This document shows, in pieces, positions 10,482 through 21,378 of a DNA stretch of 64,000 bases. Under the pieces are notes generated by a model. That model worked only from the letters and a program-made list of their open reading frames with translations. It did no database searches and was not told where the DNA came from. Numbering within the stretch: position 1 is the stretch's first letter; each line of letters begins with the position of its first letter. This DNA is from Blepharisma japonicum (lineage: Eukaryota > Ciliophora > Heterotrichea > Heterotrichida > Blepharismidae), in NCBI GenBank assembly GCA_949751835.1, contig CATKHK010000022.1, positions 372,001-436,000 of the forward strand, in the 5' to 3' direction. Made by a program: the position numbers and the translations under genes.

Positions 10482-11130
10482 TTACTCATTATCCTCTTCA
10501 TTTTTTCTTTTCTTAAACTTTTGCTTATTATTTCTCCTAGAAATGGCTTTATTTTTAATATTTTGCTGTTTTTTCCACTTATAATATTTAGAGTCTTTTG
10601 GTTTAGTTTCATCATTTTTTACATCCTAAATCACTTTTACATTTGTAGTAGAAAATCTAATGTAAATAGGCAAAGAAGATCCATCTGCATAGTATCCGAC
10701 TGCTTGCCGTTTACTATTTTCAAAATTTTCCAAATTTTCCACGTTTTCTACACAGTTTGTATTGAATGCGTTTAAAGCGAAGTCTGGTCCAGGAAACTGC
10801 ACATTACAAGAACTATCATTAAGTCATTCTACTTTTAGAGGCTTAAATCCGTCAAAATGCTTTAATATTTCTTTTGTGCTCAAATAATCAACTCCATATA
10901 GATGAAGAGTGTCTGGTCTTATATCCCCAGCTGGCTCTATTGATGGATTTCATATTTCTTTATCTCCTGGGGCTTGCTGGGTTCCGAATCGCTCCATTCT
11001 TTCTTTCTGTTTTTTGCGCTCTTCCTAACTTCGGAATTACTGGAGTATTTAAATTGAGAGATTGATCAATAATTCCAAAGCGCTCTTGACGTGTCTTAAC
11101 TTTACGATATTCTTCTTCCCAGGATTCCAT
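10482..11130 (-). CDS. NCBP3: NCBP3-like nuclear cap-binding protein subunit (two mini-introns)
   Basis: Spliced product of 205 residues. Introns are 11025-11040 (16 nt, GTAATTCCGAAGTTAG) and 10626-10640 (15 nt, GTAAAAGTGATTTAG). After splicing, the core 'DTLHLYGVDYLSTKEIL' followed by 'VEWLNDSSCNV' matches the RRM-like domain of NCBP3/ELG (human: TLYLYGVDEMST / IEWLDDTSCNV). NCBP3 partners with NCBP1 as an alternative cap-binding complex and links mRNA to export. The N-terminus has the KRxERFG-type basic repeats of the family and the C-terminus is Lys-rich, nuclear-signal-like. Two TGA codons encode Trp, including the W of VEWLND. At 205 aa it is far shorter than animal NCBP3 (about 620 aa). 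Confidence 0.82.
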
Positions 11131-11306
11131 ATTAATATAATATCACTAAAACGAGAAAAATAAATAAAATTAAATATTTTGACTATTAAAAATATTGAAA
11201 AAAGAAAGCCACAAAAAAACAATACTGCAAATATCATAGAATGATTAAATGCAAAAGAATTATTTTTCATCATCAAATTTAACAAATATTTAAGGTTATT
11301 GTAGTT

Positions 11307-12395
11307 TTACAATTTATTTTGTACAAGCTTCCCCTCTCTCCATTCCCCTTCTTCAATTTTTCCATCTGAATTAATCATTTTTCCTAATCCACTTTGTTTT
11401 CCATTTTTTCAGAAACCTTCATAAACTTTTCCATTCGGCCACTTAAATATTCCAAAGCCATGCTTATGATCTTTGTGATATTCTCCTTTATAGAATCTTC
11501 CATCAGGCCATACAAAACTGCCTTGGCCATCCATTTTGTTATTCTTCCATTGGCCACTGTATTTTCTTAAATCTTTTCATTGATAAATTCCATATCCATG
11601 AATATTTCCTTCAAAAAAATCTCCTTCATATGATCCATCAGCCAAAATTAGTTTTCCTTTTCCATGCTTTTTTCCATACTCATAGCTACCTTCATAGCTT
11701 GATCCATTAGATCATATTTCAATTCCATTGCCATGCTTTTCATCATTAAGCCAATCTCCTTCATATCGAGTATCATCTGAATGAATATATACTCCTTTCC
11801 CACTAGCTTTGCCATCTACTCAATCACCTTCATAGCTATCTCCATCACTGTGAATCAGCCTTCCTCTCCCATTAGCAAAGTCATTTTTTCAATGCCCTTC
11901 ATACTTTGATCCATCTTTCCAAGTCTGAATTCCTTTTCCATGCCTCTCCCAATTATCATTTCATTCTCCAATATAAATCGCTCCTCCTTCAATCTGCACT
12001 GGGCCTTTTTTAAATACTTTCACCTCATCATTAGATTTTTTTTGGTACTTAAAACGACCTAATTTTTTCACCGTCGTTATCGTTGCAGAGTTAGAGTAAT
12101 CAGGAATTGGTCCTCAGATTTCTATAATAGACCGAGAAGTTGTGTCAGACTCCATTCTGGAGTGGGAAGCAGCATTAATTTTTATTGACAAAGACTTTCT
12201 TTCTATGTAACCTCTGATGATGCTTTGCAGATTGACTATTGAAGATGAGTTGTATTCTGGGTAAAATGGGTGAGGGGAAAATAAAATAAATGAAGAGTCG
12301 AGATTTTTGTTTTTTTTGTGTGAGCGCTTGTCAATAATAAATCGTTCTTCATCAATATCAGTATCTTTAAGGCATGTATTGCAACCTGTTCCCAT
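11307..12395 (-). CDS. MORN-repeat protein with IQ-like motif and acylation-type N-terminus
   Basis: About 362 residues. I prefer the start at 12395 because it gives MGTGCNTC, a myristoylation/palmitoylation pattern; an upstream in-frame ATG at 12446 would add 17 residues. Residues ~60-75 ('[12 protein letters not shown]') resemble an IQ calmodulin-binding motif. From about residue 145 to the end run eight to nine MORN repeats (YEGxWxxGKxxGxG pattern: '[16 protein letters not shown]', '[16 protein letters not shown]', '[16 protein letters not shown]'). MORN arrays bind membranes or scaffold basal-body and cortical structures. Several repeat tryptophans are TGA (first at 12114-12116), so standard-code annotation would chop the gene into pieces. 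Confidence 0.85.
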
Positions 12396-12446
12396 ATTTT
12401 TTATTTGACTGTAATTGAAATTAATAGAATTATTGATTTCAGACAT

Positions 12447-13244
12447 ATGAAAAAAATTAAACTAAATGCAATTTCATTTGAGAGAGATATTAAATACAAA
12501 AATTTACTTGCTGATTTATTTTTTAATATTTTAGTCTGAATTTGCTCAATTTCTTATTTTAAGACTTAACTTTTATCAATTTTTATTCTTATAAAATAGG
12601 AAAACAAACTATTTTCTACTAATTTCCACTAATTTATAATTTTTACGAAATTTAGCTAGTATACTTTAAATTTGCAATTGCAGTTTTTTATGATAAAGAG
12701 ATTATTTTTATAGATAATTTAACGTTTAAAGAGTCAAAGTTAATTAAATAATAGCTAATAGTTCTCTGATATTTCAGAATAATTGGACAAGAACTTGATA
12801 TGTAACCTGAACCACTATTATATGAATTTCTTCTATTTAGTTTTAGCTTTCTGACAGATTTACCCTTAAAATTTTATAATTCCATTAAAAATGATACCAT
12901 CTGAATAGTAAATTTAAATAGTTAATCATCAAATTTTTCTAATTGGCTAGAATAAATTATGATTTAAAAAAAAATAAAATAATTTTGACAGCTAATTCAT
13001 GCTTTAAAATAATTCTATATATTAATAACTTCTTAAAATTTATTTACTTTAATTTTTACATCTCTATAGACATTTTGTTTCCCTTTTAACAGATTTAACC
13101 AATAATTCTTCACCAAAAATTCTAAATGCAGCAAATTCAAACAATTCTTTTATTATTCAGCTCAATTGTTTACCTTATTTCTTATCAGAACCTTTAATTT
13201 TGAAAATTCCAACATTTTACTTTAATTTAATTAGTTACATAATT
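12447..13244. other. Long AT-rich intergenic region
   Basis: About 800 bp, very AT-rich, with stops in all frames and no homology I recognise. It is the longest gene-free stretch in this otherwise compact window. I see no tRNA, hairpin or repeat that stands out. Confidence 0.5.
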
Positions 13245-13682
13245 CTAATATTTTGTGTCAATTCCAGAAGGCAGTAATGCGCGCCTTCTGTGCAATAATG
13301 AAAGTTTTGGCCCGTCTAGCTTTATTGTAGCAGGCTTGTGTGAGCAGTCATCTCTAATGTTGATGGAGTCCATGGTTTCATTTAAAACATCAAGGAGTTT
13401 ATGAACTTTGTCGTTTAATAATTTGTAGTGCCTTTCACTCTTTTCTGACATGGGAGTAAATAGGCTTGAATTTACTGTAAAAGCATCGTTTTGGTTCAAA
13501 ATACTTTGACGCCATTCTTCGAATGGATTGTGCCCTTCTACTGACCAGAAGGGATCTTTAGAGAAAAAACCTTCCTCAGAGTCAATGCTCTCTGAAGTAC
13601 TTAAATCTGAATATCTTTGAGGAATTGTAAGTTCCTCGTCATGTGTCAACTCTTTATGGATTTCATTTCTTCCTTTGCACAT
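13245..13682 (-). CDS. Hypothetical protein, 145 aa
   Basis: An uninterrupted 145-codon frame starting MCKGRNEIHK and ending IDTKY-TAG. The composition is acidic in the middle and basic at the C-terminus ('LHRRRALLPSG'), with a possible short amphipathic helix at 'HYKLLNDKVHKLLDVL'. No family recognised. Codon use resembles the neighbours. No intron or TGA codon is needed. Confidence 0.65.
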   Translation of the reverse strand: MCKGRNEIHKELTHDEELTIPQRYSDLSTSESIDSEEGFFSKDPFWSVEGHNPFEEWRQSILNQNDAFTVNSSLFTPMSEKSERHYKLLNDKVHKLLDVLNETMDSINIRDDCSHKPATIKLDGPKLSLLHRRRALLPSGIDTKY

Positions 13683-14103
13683 TTGTGCTTTATTATCAAT
13701 TTTATTTTAACATCCATTAAAATATGCCTAACAATTTTCGCATAATGACAAGAGGAAAGTTATAAAGGAAAATTAGGCTTGAAAATTTCTCTCTCATGCA
13801 ATTTTGAGGGCTTGAGTTTTGAACAACAATAAAAATCTTGGCAATGGGTGAAAAAAATTTAAATTGATTTTAATAAAGTAAATTATTATATAAGTTTTTT
13901 ACAGATTTATCATATAAATTTATTAGAAAAATAACTTTTGGGTACAAAAGCAGAATTTTTTTTAATTTTTATCAAATTGAATTGAAAAAATATAAAACTC
14001 ATTGAGACTAAATTTTATTTTTCATTTTAATCTGAAATTTTAATAAAATTAACAAATAGAAATATTTTAATTTTAAAATTCTATTAATTTTTAATTTACT
14101 TAT
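13683..14103. other. Intergenic region
   Basis: About 420 bp of AT-rich sequence between two genes on the minus strand. No open frame, RNA gene or repeat is visible. Confidence 0.5.
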
Positions 14104-14670
14104 TTAAAATTCAAATATTCTTATCATTTTTGGGCTTTTATTTGTTCTCCCACTTTCATGTGCATAAGAACTATTTAACCTAACAGGTTTGGCAGTCTGA
14201 GGTCTTGGACTAGGCTGAAATATGCTGTCTTTAAATTTGTGAATAAAATTTTTATTTATTTCATCTACATCTTGATATACATAATCTCGTTTTGTGCTAT
14301 CATATACCAACTTTGGATTCCTTTGGAAACGAGTTGAGTATAAAAAGGAAGTTGGAGTCTCAACATGGATTTGAGATTTATAAAGAGGAATAGCTTCATC
14401 TAGCTGAAGCCTCTTTCCTAGCCGACTTTTAGGCTTGTAATTTTGTCTTTTAGTGGCTGGCAAATAAATCTGCTTGTTAGGTTTTAGCAAATTCTTAGGA
14501 GGAGATTTTGAATTTTTTTCTTTATAAGGAGTTAAGATTCTTTGTGTGGGTTTTGCTGAGAAGGATTTTATATAAGATCCTCGAAGTGCTTTTGATGCAA
14601 TTGTTTGAGAAAAAGGAAACTCTATAATCTTGTTTGATATTTTTGGGGATGGATTTTCATAAAAATACAT
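14104..14670 (-). CDS. Hypothetical basic protein, 188 aa
   Basis: The frame starts at the ATG at 14670 (MYFYENPSPKIS); codons further upstream in the same frame have no ATG. The product is rich in Lys, Arg, Pro and Ser with low hydrophobicity, as in many microtubule-associated ciliate proteins ('PSPRPQTAKPVR', 'SRLGKRLQLDEA'). No conserved domain recognised. It lies 112 bp downstream of the TFxPxI-repeat gene on the same strand; the short distance does not show co-transcription. Confidence 0.6.
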   Translation of the reverse strand: MYFYENPSPKISNKIIEFPFSQTIASKALRGSYIKSFSAKPTQRILTPYKEKNSKSPPKNLLKPNKQIYLPATKRQNYKPKSRLGKRLQLDEAIPLYKSQIHVETPTSFLYSTRFQRNPKLVYDSTKRDYVYQDVDEINKNFIHKFKDSIFQPSPRPQTAKPVRLNSSYAHESGRTNKSPKMIRIFEF

Positions 14671-14782
14671 AATTTGTTTGCACAAAGATTTATTAAACCA
14701 AAGAAGGAAATAATGCAATCAAGATGGCAAATCATGAAAATGTTCTTTAAACTATTAATTTTTGTAATAATGCAATAAAGCC

Positions 14783-16480
14783 TTAATTATTGTCTAAAAA
14801 CAATTTTCTCTTTGCTGAATTTGGCTGAAATGTGCATTCTTGCAAGTCTGCAATTTCTTTTTCGCTCCTCATTTTCTGGATTTTCTTTTCCGAGATTTGC
14901 TTTTTTTCCATTAGTCGGTTATAAAACTCTTTTCCACTGTTAGGCGATGATGATCTTGAATGCATTTTTGGAGTTTCTGCACTTTTTTCTCTTTTTGGTC
15001 TGTCATAAAACAATAGGTAATTCCTATCTTGAGGGGTTAAGCATTTCATCAATGCTTCCATTCCACCACAAAATTCTTCAAATGACAAGGTTTCTTTACT
15101 TTCTTCAATTTCTTTAACTAATGGATTAATAATATGCCCAATTTTTGGGTCTAAAATGCTGATTCTAATATCTGAATAGGCTATTTTGCCATTATCAGAT
15201 TTAAGCTTTTGGAATATATCGAAAAACCTATGGATTATTACTTTATCCACAATTTTTTCTGAGGCTGGATTTTTATAACCACGCTCTGGTGAGAAACCTC
15301 TAAAGTTTTCTACACTGTTTGATCTTTTTGAGTATAAATAATTTCATACATCATTATTTCTATTTCTGTTTGGCCCTCTCAAAATATTAGGTTTAAAGTA
15401 TTCCGTGCCCGTATCAGGGTCTATAGTTTCTTTTGCTTGCTTTTCGTCTCTTTTTCTATGTAAAAATTACTTATTTATTTTTGAATCATTTTCTTTTTTT
15501 CAATTATATAATTTTTCTGCAATTCCTTTAGAATTTAAATTGATTTCAGATTTATTTGAAATTTTAGGGGAAAATGGGCACTGTTCTTTCAAGCTACATT
15601 GAAATTACCTTATTTCAGCTAGGCATTTGTTTTTCTCATCCCTTGCTTTAGCATCTTTATAAAGGTAATTAAATCTATCTGAATAATCCTTTTTCTTCAC
15701 AATTTCTTCACTTCTTGCATCAATTTGTGGAGAAAAAGTGCAAAAACTTTGTTCCTTGTCCATACTTTCTTGGCGCTTTTTATTTAAATTTTCTTTAAGC
15801 TTTATGCCTTTTTCAATCAAATCATCTTCTAGCTTGCTTTCTCTTTTTATTTTTCGTTTGTTAATTTCTGGCGCAAAAGTTAGAGCTTCTGCTTCTTCTT
15901 TTTCTTTCTTTTCTAAAACTTCTTTGGCTTTGGCTTCTTTTTCTTTTTTCTTTATAATTGCGAGTTCGTATAATCTTTTGCCCGGATGCTCAATTTTACT
16001 CGTTTTTTTTTCGACCTTCACTTCAATTTCTTTTGTTTCTTTCATACTCATTTTATGGAGTCTTTCATACACAGGTGATCGATATTTACCTCTTACCATC
16101 CTTCTTGAATTACTATTTATTGCTGGTGCAAATGTAAAAGATTGATTTACATGCTGCGTAATTCTTGATGTATTGCCTGATGAAGATCTATAAGATTTGT
16201 TGGGTGTTGGCAATTCAGTCGCAATATCATGTATTAATTTATCTAAGTTCGCTAAAATGTGATCGATTAGATTTTCTTGAATATTTAGACTTAAGCCGTG
16301 CTTCATGCAAAATGCTTTAGCTAGATCACAGGGTCTATCATTTTCATGAACTATTATATTATCTTTCGTATCTCCTAAATCTATTGTTAGCACTAGCAAT
16401 TCATTATTGGGAGAAGCATTATGATTGGAATCTTCTTGAAAGTAATCACCATTTCCTGAATCCATGCTGGAAGAGTTCAT
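14783..16480 (-). CDS. TFxPxI-repeat protein with EF-hand-like region (two mini-introns)
   Basis: 555 residues after removing 15-nt introns at 15594-15608 (GTAATTTCAATGTAG) and 15456-15470 (GTAATTTTTACATAG). Splicing joins three open pieces into one frame. A short motif recurs five times: FTFAPAIN, LTFAPEIN, CTFSPQID, CPFSPKIS and CTFQPNS. Similar [TP]FxPxI motifs occur in ciliate and kinetoplastid basal-body/axonemal proteins. The middle is a highly charged helical region (KKKEKEAKAKEVLEKKEKEEAEA). Near residues 440-500 'HRFFDIFQKLKSDNGKIAYSD' looks like an EF-hand pair without clear calcium loops. Likely cytoskeletal (inference). Two TGA codons read as Trp. Confidence 0.78.
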
Positions 16481-16900
16481 CTTTTTTTAACTGAATTATG
16501 AGTTATTAGAAGTTTTGCCTCACAATTGTTTTTAATAGGGAGTGATTTAGATTACTGAAATTAGCACGATTTATCAACGATTTTTGTTTTAACAATTTGA
16601 AATTTTATTTAAATTTTTAATAAAAATTAAGGAAATTTTGAGTACGAATATTTAAATATGGATAGATAATGTGCTATGAATGTAATTATAATAAAAAATA
16701 AAATTGATAAATAATATTTCAAATTATTTTTGATTTTCTATTTTTAAGAAAGTATTCGCTATGTGCTGATATTCATATGAGAAATTTAATTATGAATAGG
16801 GTTCTCCGGATCTCCGTTTAGCTGTAATATTTAATAGTAATATAAAATCACATTTTATTGTTATACCAAAAAAACAGTCTGCCATTTCTTATAATAATAA
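16481..16900. other. Divergent intergenic region
   Basis: About 420 bp between divergently transcribed genes, so it should hold both promoters. It is AT-rich with no recognisable motif or structure. Confidence 0.5.
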
Positions 16901-17527
16901 ATGGAAGCCATTAAACGAACCTTACAGTCACCAACAAAAAACGGAGAAGCATCACACATATCTAAGCGAATCCGAAAGCCAACAACTCATTTTACCTTTG
17001 AGACAGCTCCTATTAAAAAACCAGTAGAAAACAACCTAATAAAATTTACTTATAGTAAGCCGAAAACCCCTTCTGTCACAATAAATTTTGCTTCTTCAGT
17101 AAATTCAAAACCTGAAAAAATTCTAGAAAAAGGCTTAAAAAGACTAAAAGTTGGTTTAAAAAATGACTTTGTGATTGTTTACTATTCATATGAAGAAAGC
17201 AGTAACTTCTATTTAGAGTGGAAAAATATAAAAAGTCTAGAAAATATTGATAAGGCCACCAGTTATAAGTTGCGAATTTATAAAAAACCTCAGAAAAAGC
17301 CCGAAATTACGAAAATAGAAGAGGCTAAAGAGATTAAAGAAGTTAAAGAAATTAAAGAGGTTAAAGTGATTGATGAAAATAAAGCTGTAACTCTTACAAA
17401 TGACTGTCAAAAATATATTTCAGAAAACAAAGGCTACATGCAGTATAATCAAATGTTACAGCAATTCGGAGCTTATTGCTATTGGCAATATGTGATGCTT
17501 ATGAGAGGATGTCAGCAGCTTGTATAG
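16901..17527 (+). CDS. Hypothetical protein, 208 aa, with KE-repeat
   Basis: A single 208-codon frame beginning MEAIKRTLQSPTK. A basic, NLS-like N-terminus ('SKRIRKPTTHF') precedes a short folded-looking segment ('NDFVIVYYSYEESSNFYLEW') and a run of E-I/V-K-E repeats (EAKEIKEVKEIKEVKVI). The C-terminus is aromatic and Gln/Met-rich. No family recognised. Confidence 0.65.
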   Translation: MEAIKRTLQSPTKNGEASHISKRIRKPTTHFTFETAPIKKPVENNLIKFTYSKPKTPSVTINFASSVNSKPEKILEKGLKRLKVGLKNDFVIVYYSYEESSNFYLEWKNIKSLENIDKATSYKLRIYKKPQKKPEITKIEEAKEIKEVKEIKEVKVIDENKAVTLTNDCQKYISENKGYMQYNQMLQQFGAYCYWQYVMLMRGCQQLV

Positions 17528-17961
17528 CAAAAGTAAATAATTTGTTAAATAAAAATAAATTATATAAATTCCACATAATATCTAGTGATATATCAGAAGG
17601 ATATGGATCAGCTAAAGTCACTGGACACTTAAAAGACAACAGGAATTCATAATTCAAAATTTTTTCAAATAAAAATTTTAGATCAGCATTATTTACCATT
17701 TTTATTATTGACAGAATCTTTATATTTATATTTAAAATTTAATATAAAACAAATATTAGCAGAAATAATTAATTATATTTAAGGCAAGATTTATTTACAA
17801 ATATAAAATTCATTAATATATTCTAAATTTATTGAAAAATACATGAATTAATATATTCAATTTATCTTGTCCTCAGCCTTTAGGCACAATACATATACGA
17901 TGCTATTCCAATATTTTATATTTAATTAACAAAAAGATTGACTTTCTCCAACCAATTCTTT
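17528..17961. other. Convergent intergenic region
   Basis: About 430 bp between convergent genes. A 66-codon minus frame (17499-17699) overlaps the end of the plus gene by 29 bp; I do not consider it a convincing gene. Otherwise AT-rich without visible features. Confidence 0.4.
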
Positions 17962-19212
17962 TTATTTTTCTTCTCCAATTTGGCTAACAGTTTCCCTTAG
18001 TTCACTTTCAATTCTTCTGCTGCTTGTGTTTCTATTTGCTGACATAATTCTATGTTGATATATTTGCTGCCTTGCAATATCACTTTCAAGATATCTAAAC
18101 GTGGCAGAATTTCTAAATTTAGGATAATAATGATTTTGCAAAATACTGTAAGTGTGAGCTTGAATCACTAAAATATAATCAGTTTCTGGAATTTCCAATT
18201 TCATTGCTTGCATTTTTATGTCTTTTTCTATTTCCATATCAGGATCATTCTTATAACACTCGCATTTAAGCCACAGATGTATATATTCAGGTCCTTTATC
18301 ATCCTGAATATCGTCCGTTAAAGCTTGTTCAAAGGCATCTAAAGTTACTCTGCAGTTTAAAATTAGATCCAATGACTGCAGCATTTCGAGGGTCAAAATT
18401 TCCGGGAAATCTTCTCCGTAGTAAGTCCTTATCAATGGATAAAATGAAGTAGCAAGCATAGCAATATTATCTCGAATTAAAGATGCTCATCTTCACCCAT
18501 TGTCAGTAAAAGTAAGTATATGGTAGCGCTTCATGGAATCAATTTTAAAAACCCCTGCGATAACCCAGATTAAGCATACAAAAGTCAATTCTTTTTGCAT
18601 TTTGAAATCATCGTTTACGTCGCGTAATACATAGACAATTATAACAAAAATAAGTTCTTCGATAAATGATATAGCAATATATATCATTAGTGTATAGAGT
18701 TCAAAATCAGTATTTCGAGAGAAACATGAACTTGTTGGAAAATATTTGTGCACTTCATTAATAGAATTGAAGATTGCTAGCAAAAAGATTGGACTCATTA
18801 AGATAGATAGCGTTTTTAATAGTCATTTTTGATGAGTTCTTTGCTTGTTTTTCCTGAAATAGCTGTCTCTTTCATCTCGATTTTTATCTAAATGAAAAAT
18901 AAAATAAACCCGATATCCTCTTAAAACATAGCTAAAAAACAGTATATATCTCGAAATAATAGAAATCGACTGATAAGTATATTGCCAAGCACTATCATAT
19001 ATCTCACTATCACAACTATCTTTGAAAAAAATTGCTAAAAGCAACAGATTGGTTTCTATATAGTTTCCTCAATGTGATAAATGTACAAGACAAGGGCTCA
19101 TATTCTTGATAGGCACTTTTGCCGATCTAAATAGTAGTAAAATTCCGACTGGCACATAAATTAATCCTTCAATTCCTATTCATATTATACACAAATATTT
19201 CTCAATTTCCAT
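17962..19212 (-). CDS. Seven-transmembrane protein with C-terminal RGS domain
   Basis: 416 residues. Seven hydrophobic segments are visible at roughly residues 7-28, 47-63, 83-106, 131-150, 172-196, 208-224 and 242-262. The cytoplasmic C-terminus (about 270-385) is an RGS domain: 'LDAFEQALTDD', 'EYIHLWLKCECYK', 'IQAHTYSILQNHYYPKFRNS', matching the FxxFL, NIxFWxxCExY and AQxxxYxxMExDSYPRFL signatures. The combined architecture recalls plant AtRGS1, a receptor-like GTPase accelerator for G-alpha. Four or more TGA codons (18493-18495, 18823-18825, one at about 18487 and two in the N-terminus) encode Trp. The start at 19212 lies only 27 bp from the start of the divergent gene. Confidence 0.85.
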
Positions 19213-19239
19213 TATTATGCTTATACTCTACTGTTATTA

Positions 19240-19845
19240 ATGCACAAACAAAATATCGCAGAACTTTATTCAATTTACAAGCCTCGAAAAAAGAAAAAAC
19301 AAGCTCCAAAAAATATAAAAACAATGCTTACGAAAAAAGAAAACCCATCCAATCTAAGCATGAGCCGATTATCAGTAAAAATATCGTTGTCCCCTAATGA
19401 TTCATTTCAAAGAAGCCATTCTGTGTTTAAAGGGAGAGATGATATGCAAGCAATTAGATTTGAAACGAAATCGGTCGAGCCTTTGATATTGCCACCTATA
19501 AGAGAGAAATCTCTTGAGCCAATATCGAAAAAAACAGATAATAGCTTATTGAGCGCATCTCCCACTTACGATGAAGGATTCCAAAGATTAGAATTTCTAG
19601 TCAATAGAAATCATTCTGCAAGGAATAATTTATTAAGTGTCCAGCAGCGGATTATGGATTTAGGAGTTAGCAATTTGATTAAAAACAAGAAATATCAAAG
19701 CATTCATCAAGGAATTGAAAATTTAAGTTTCGAAGAAATTGATGGGTCTTTGAAAGAAAGAGGATTGTCGAATATTTTAAAGACTATTTCTGAAGAGAAA
19801 GATATTTTCCCTTCAAAATATGGACTAAAACTACCTCCACTGTAA
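19240..19845 (+). CDS. Hypothetical basic protein, 201 aa
   Basis: A 201-codon frame starting MHKQNIAELYSIYK, with an NLS-like KPRKKKKQ early on and a helical C-terminal half ('FQRLEFLVNRNHSARNNLL'). No family recognised. The start codon is 27 bp from the divergent 7TM-RGS start, so the two genes share essentially one promoter. Confidence 0.65.
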   Translation: MHKQNIAELYSIYKPRKKKKQAPKNIKTMLTKKENPSNLSMSRLSVKISLSPNDSFQRSHSVFKGRDDMQAIRFETKSVEPLILPPIREKSLEPISKKTDNSLLSASPTYDEGFQRLEFLVNRNHSARNNLLSVQQRIMDLGVSNLIKNKKYQSIHQGIENLSFEEIDGSLKERGLSNILKTISEEKDIFPSKYGLKLPPL

Positions 19846-20001
19846 GAATCTGTATACATTTTATCGCAAATTTATAAATTTAGGCCTACTTATAATTATT
19901 TAAAATAATCGTAGCTTATTATTTGTTTTAATAAAATTTAACTGAAATTATCATGATTAATATAGATTATAGATAATAAATAATAGCTTAGATAAATAAG
20001 A

Positions 20002-21213
20002 ATGGCTGATTCTGAAGATTATTTTATTTTGGAGTCAAATAAGAACCTTTCTTTTATCAGTTCTTATACAGATATTCCTCTTAAGCAGCCTTTGATGCAA
20101 GCGCTCGAGGAAGAAGGAATAAGGGAGCCACTGCCTCTTCACAAGCAATGCTTACAATCATTTCTTGATGAACCTCAAGTGATGCTATTTATTCCTCCAG
20201 CAACAGGAAAAGCACTCCTGCTATGTCTTGGAATTTTTCAACTAATAGATACAAATCTAAATCATCCTCAAGTCATTATTATTGAACCCAGAAAATATTT
20301 AATTGACGAAATGGCTATCGTCTTGGAAAAATGGGGCAAGTATTTATCACCAACTATCGTGCAAACAACAGGCGAAAATGATAGAAATGCTGACTTAGCC
20401 AAAATACAGAACTCTCAAATTGTAATTGGTACTTCTGGAAGGTTGAATAATTTTCTTAAGTTCAACCAATCTCTTTTCCGTCATGTTACGCTTGTTGTAG
20501 TTGATGCAGGAGGTGGCATTCATCAGCCAATTTCTTCAAAAAATCCAGAAGAAAGGAAGGATTGAGTAGATCAAGGAAATGCAGTTTTTGGGATAATTAA
20601 TAAATTAGACAGAAATGTCAAAAAGTGATGGATTTCAAATCCGACGAATGAAGAGAGTTTTATTAAAAGAGTAACTAAAAATCCTCGAAATTTACTTACT
20701 ATATCAGCAAAGTTTCAAGTTGCAGTAGCTGGTGGATTGATTCATTATAAATTCGACTGTGTCGATGAAGATGATAAACTTCAAAAATTAAAGCATCTTT
20801 TAAGTAGGAATCCAGAAACACAAAAAATTATTTTTTGTAAAAAAGAAAATTTAGAGAAGCTGCAAAATGAAATTGGAAATAATTATGGAGATGCCTTGCT
20901 ATTCAGCAATCAAATAGATAAAAATCAGTTAAAAGAAATGCTTGAATCATTTAGGAACAGGCAATATTTAATCGGTATTTGCCCTTCAAAAGGATTTTTA
21001 ATGAGACAATTAGATACAAAAGACCCTATCGAGATCTACAATTATGATATAGCAAAATCAAAAAAGAAATATTTAAGAAGAATTAGGAGAAATGGATTTT
21101 TCAAGCAAGGAGAAAAAGTATTTAATTTTACAATTACAGAAGAGGAAAAAAATAAATTGGCTGGAATAGAAAGAAAGTACAGCTATGAAATGCAAAATTT
21201 CAGCATTGATTAA
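20002..21213 (+). CDS. eIF4A-like DEAD-box pseudohelicase, copy 1
   Basis: 403 residues, about the size of eIF4A, aligning with it along its whole length: Q-motif region 'YTDIPLKQPLMQALEEEGI', Ia-like 'IIEPRKYL', Ib-like 'VIGTSGRL', and the domain-2 'IIFCKKENLEKL' helix. All catalytic motifs are altered: motif I GTGKT reads PATGKALL, DEAD reads DAGG, SAT reads SNPT, and HRIGRxGR reads RRIRRNGF. ATP hydrolysis is therefore unlikely. The same substitutions recur in the paralogue at 25391. TGA at 20563-20565 and one in 'KKWWIS' encode Trp. A role as an RNA-binding or eIF4G-binding decoy is inference. Confidence 0.85.
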
Positions 21214-21378
21214 TTAAATTTATGTTTAATTTTAAATTTATTTTATTATTAAATTTAGAGCTTTCGAATGTGTTGAGAAGAGGCCATCACAAATACATGA
21301 AAATTAAATCATAAATTAAGAAAATCAAGCACTTAAAAGTTAAAAGAATTCAAGAAAGACTTTCTTAATAAACTAAAA

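Noticed and set aside
10521-10775. 84-codon plus-strand frame rich in Phe/Ile
   Set aside because: It is antisense to the NCBP3-like gene, whose spliced frame has homology; the hydrophobic look comes from reading Lys-rich codons backwards.
11049-11285. 78-codon minus-strand hydrophobic frame
   Set aside because: It overlaps the 5' part of the NCBP3-like gene in another frame and lies mostly in AT-rich leader.
17499-17699. 66-codon minus-strand frame convergent with the 208-aa gene
   Set aside because: It overlaps that gene's coding end by 29 bp, has no homology, and no supporting neighbour; kept only as a weak possibility.
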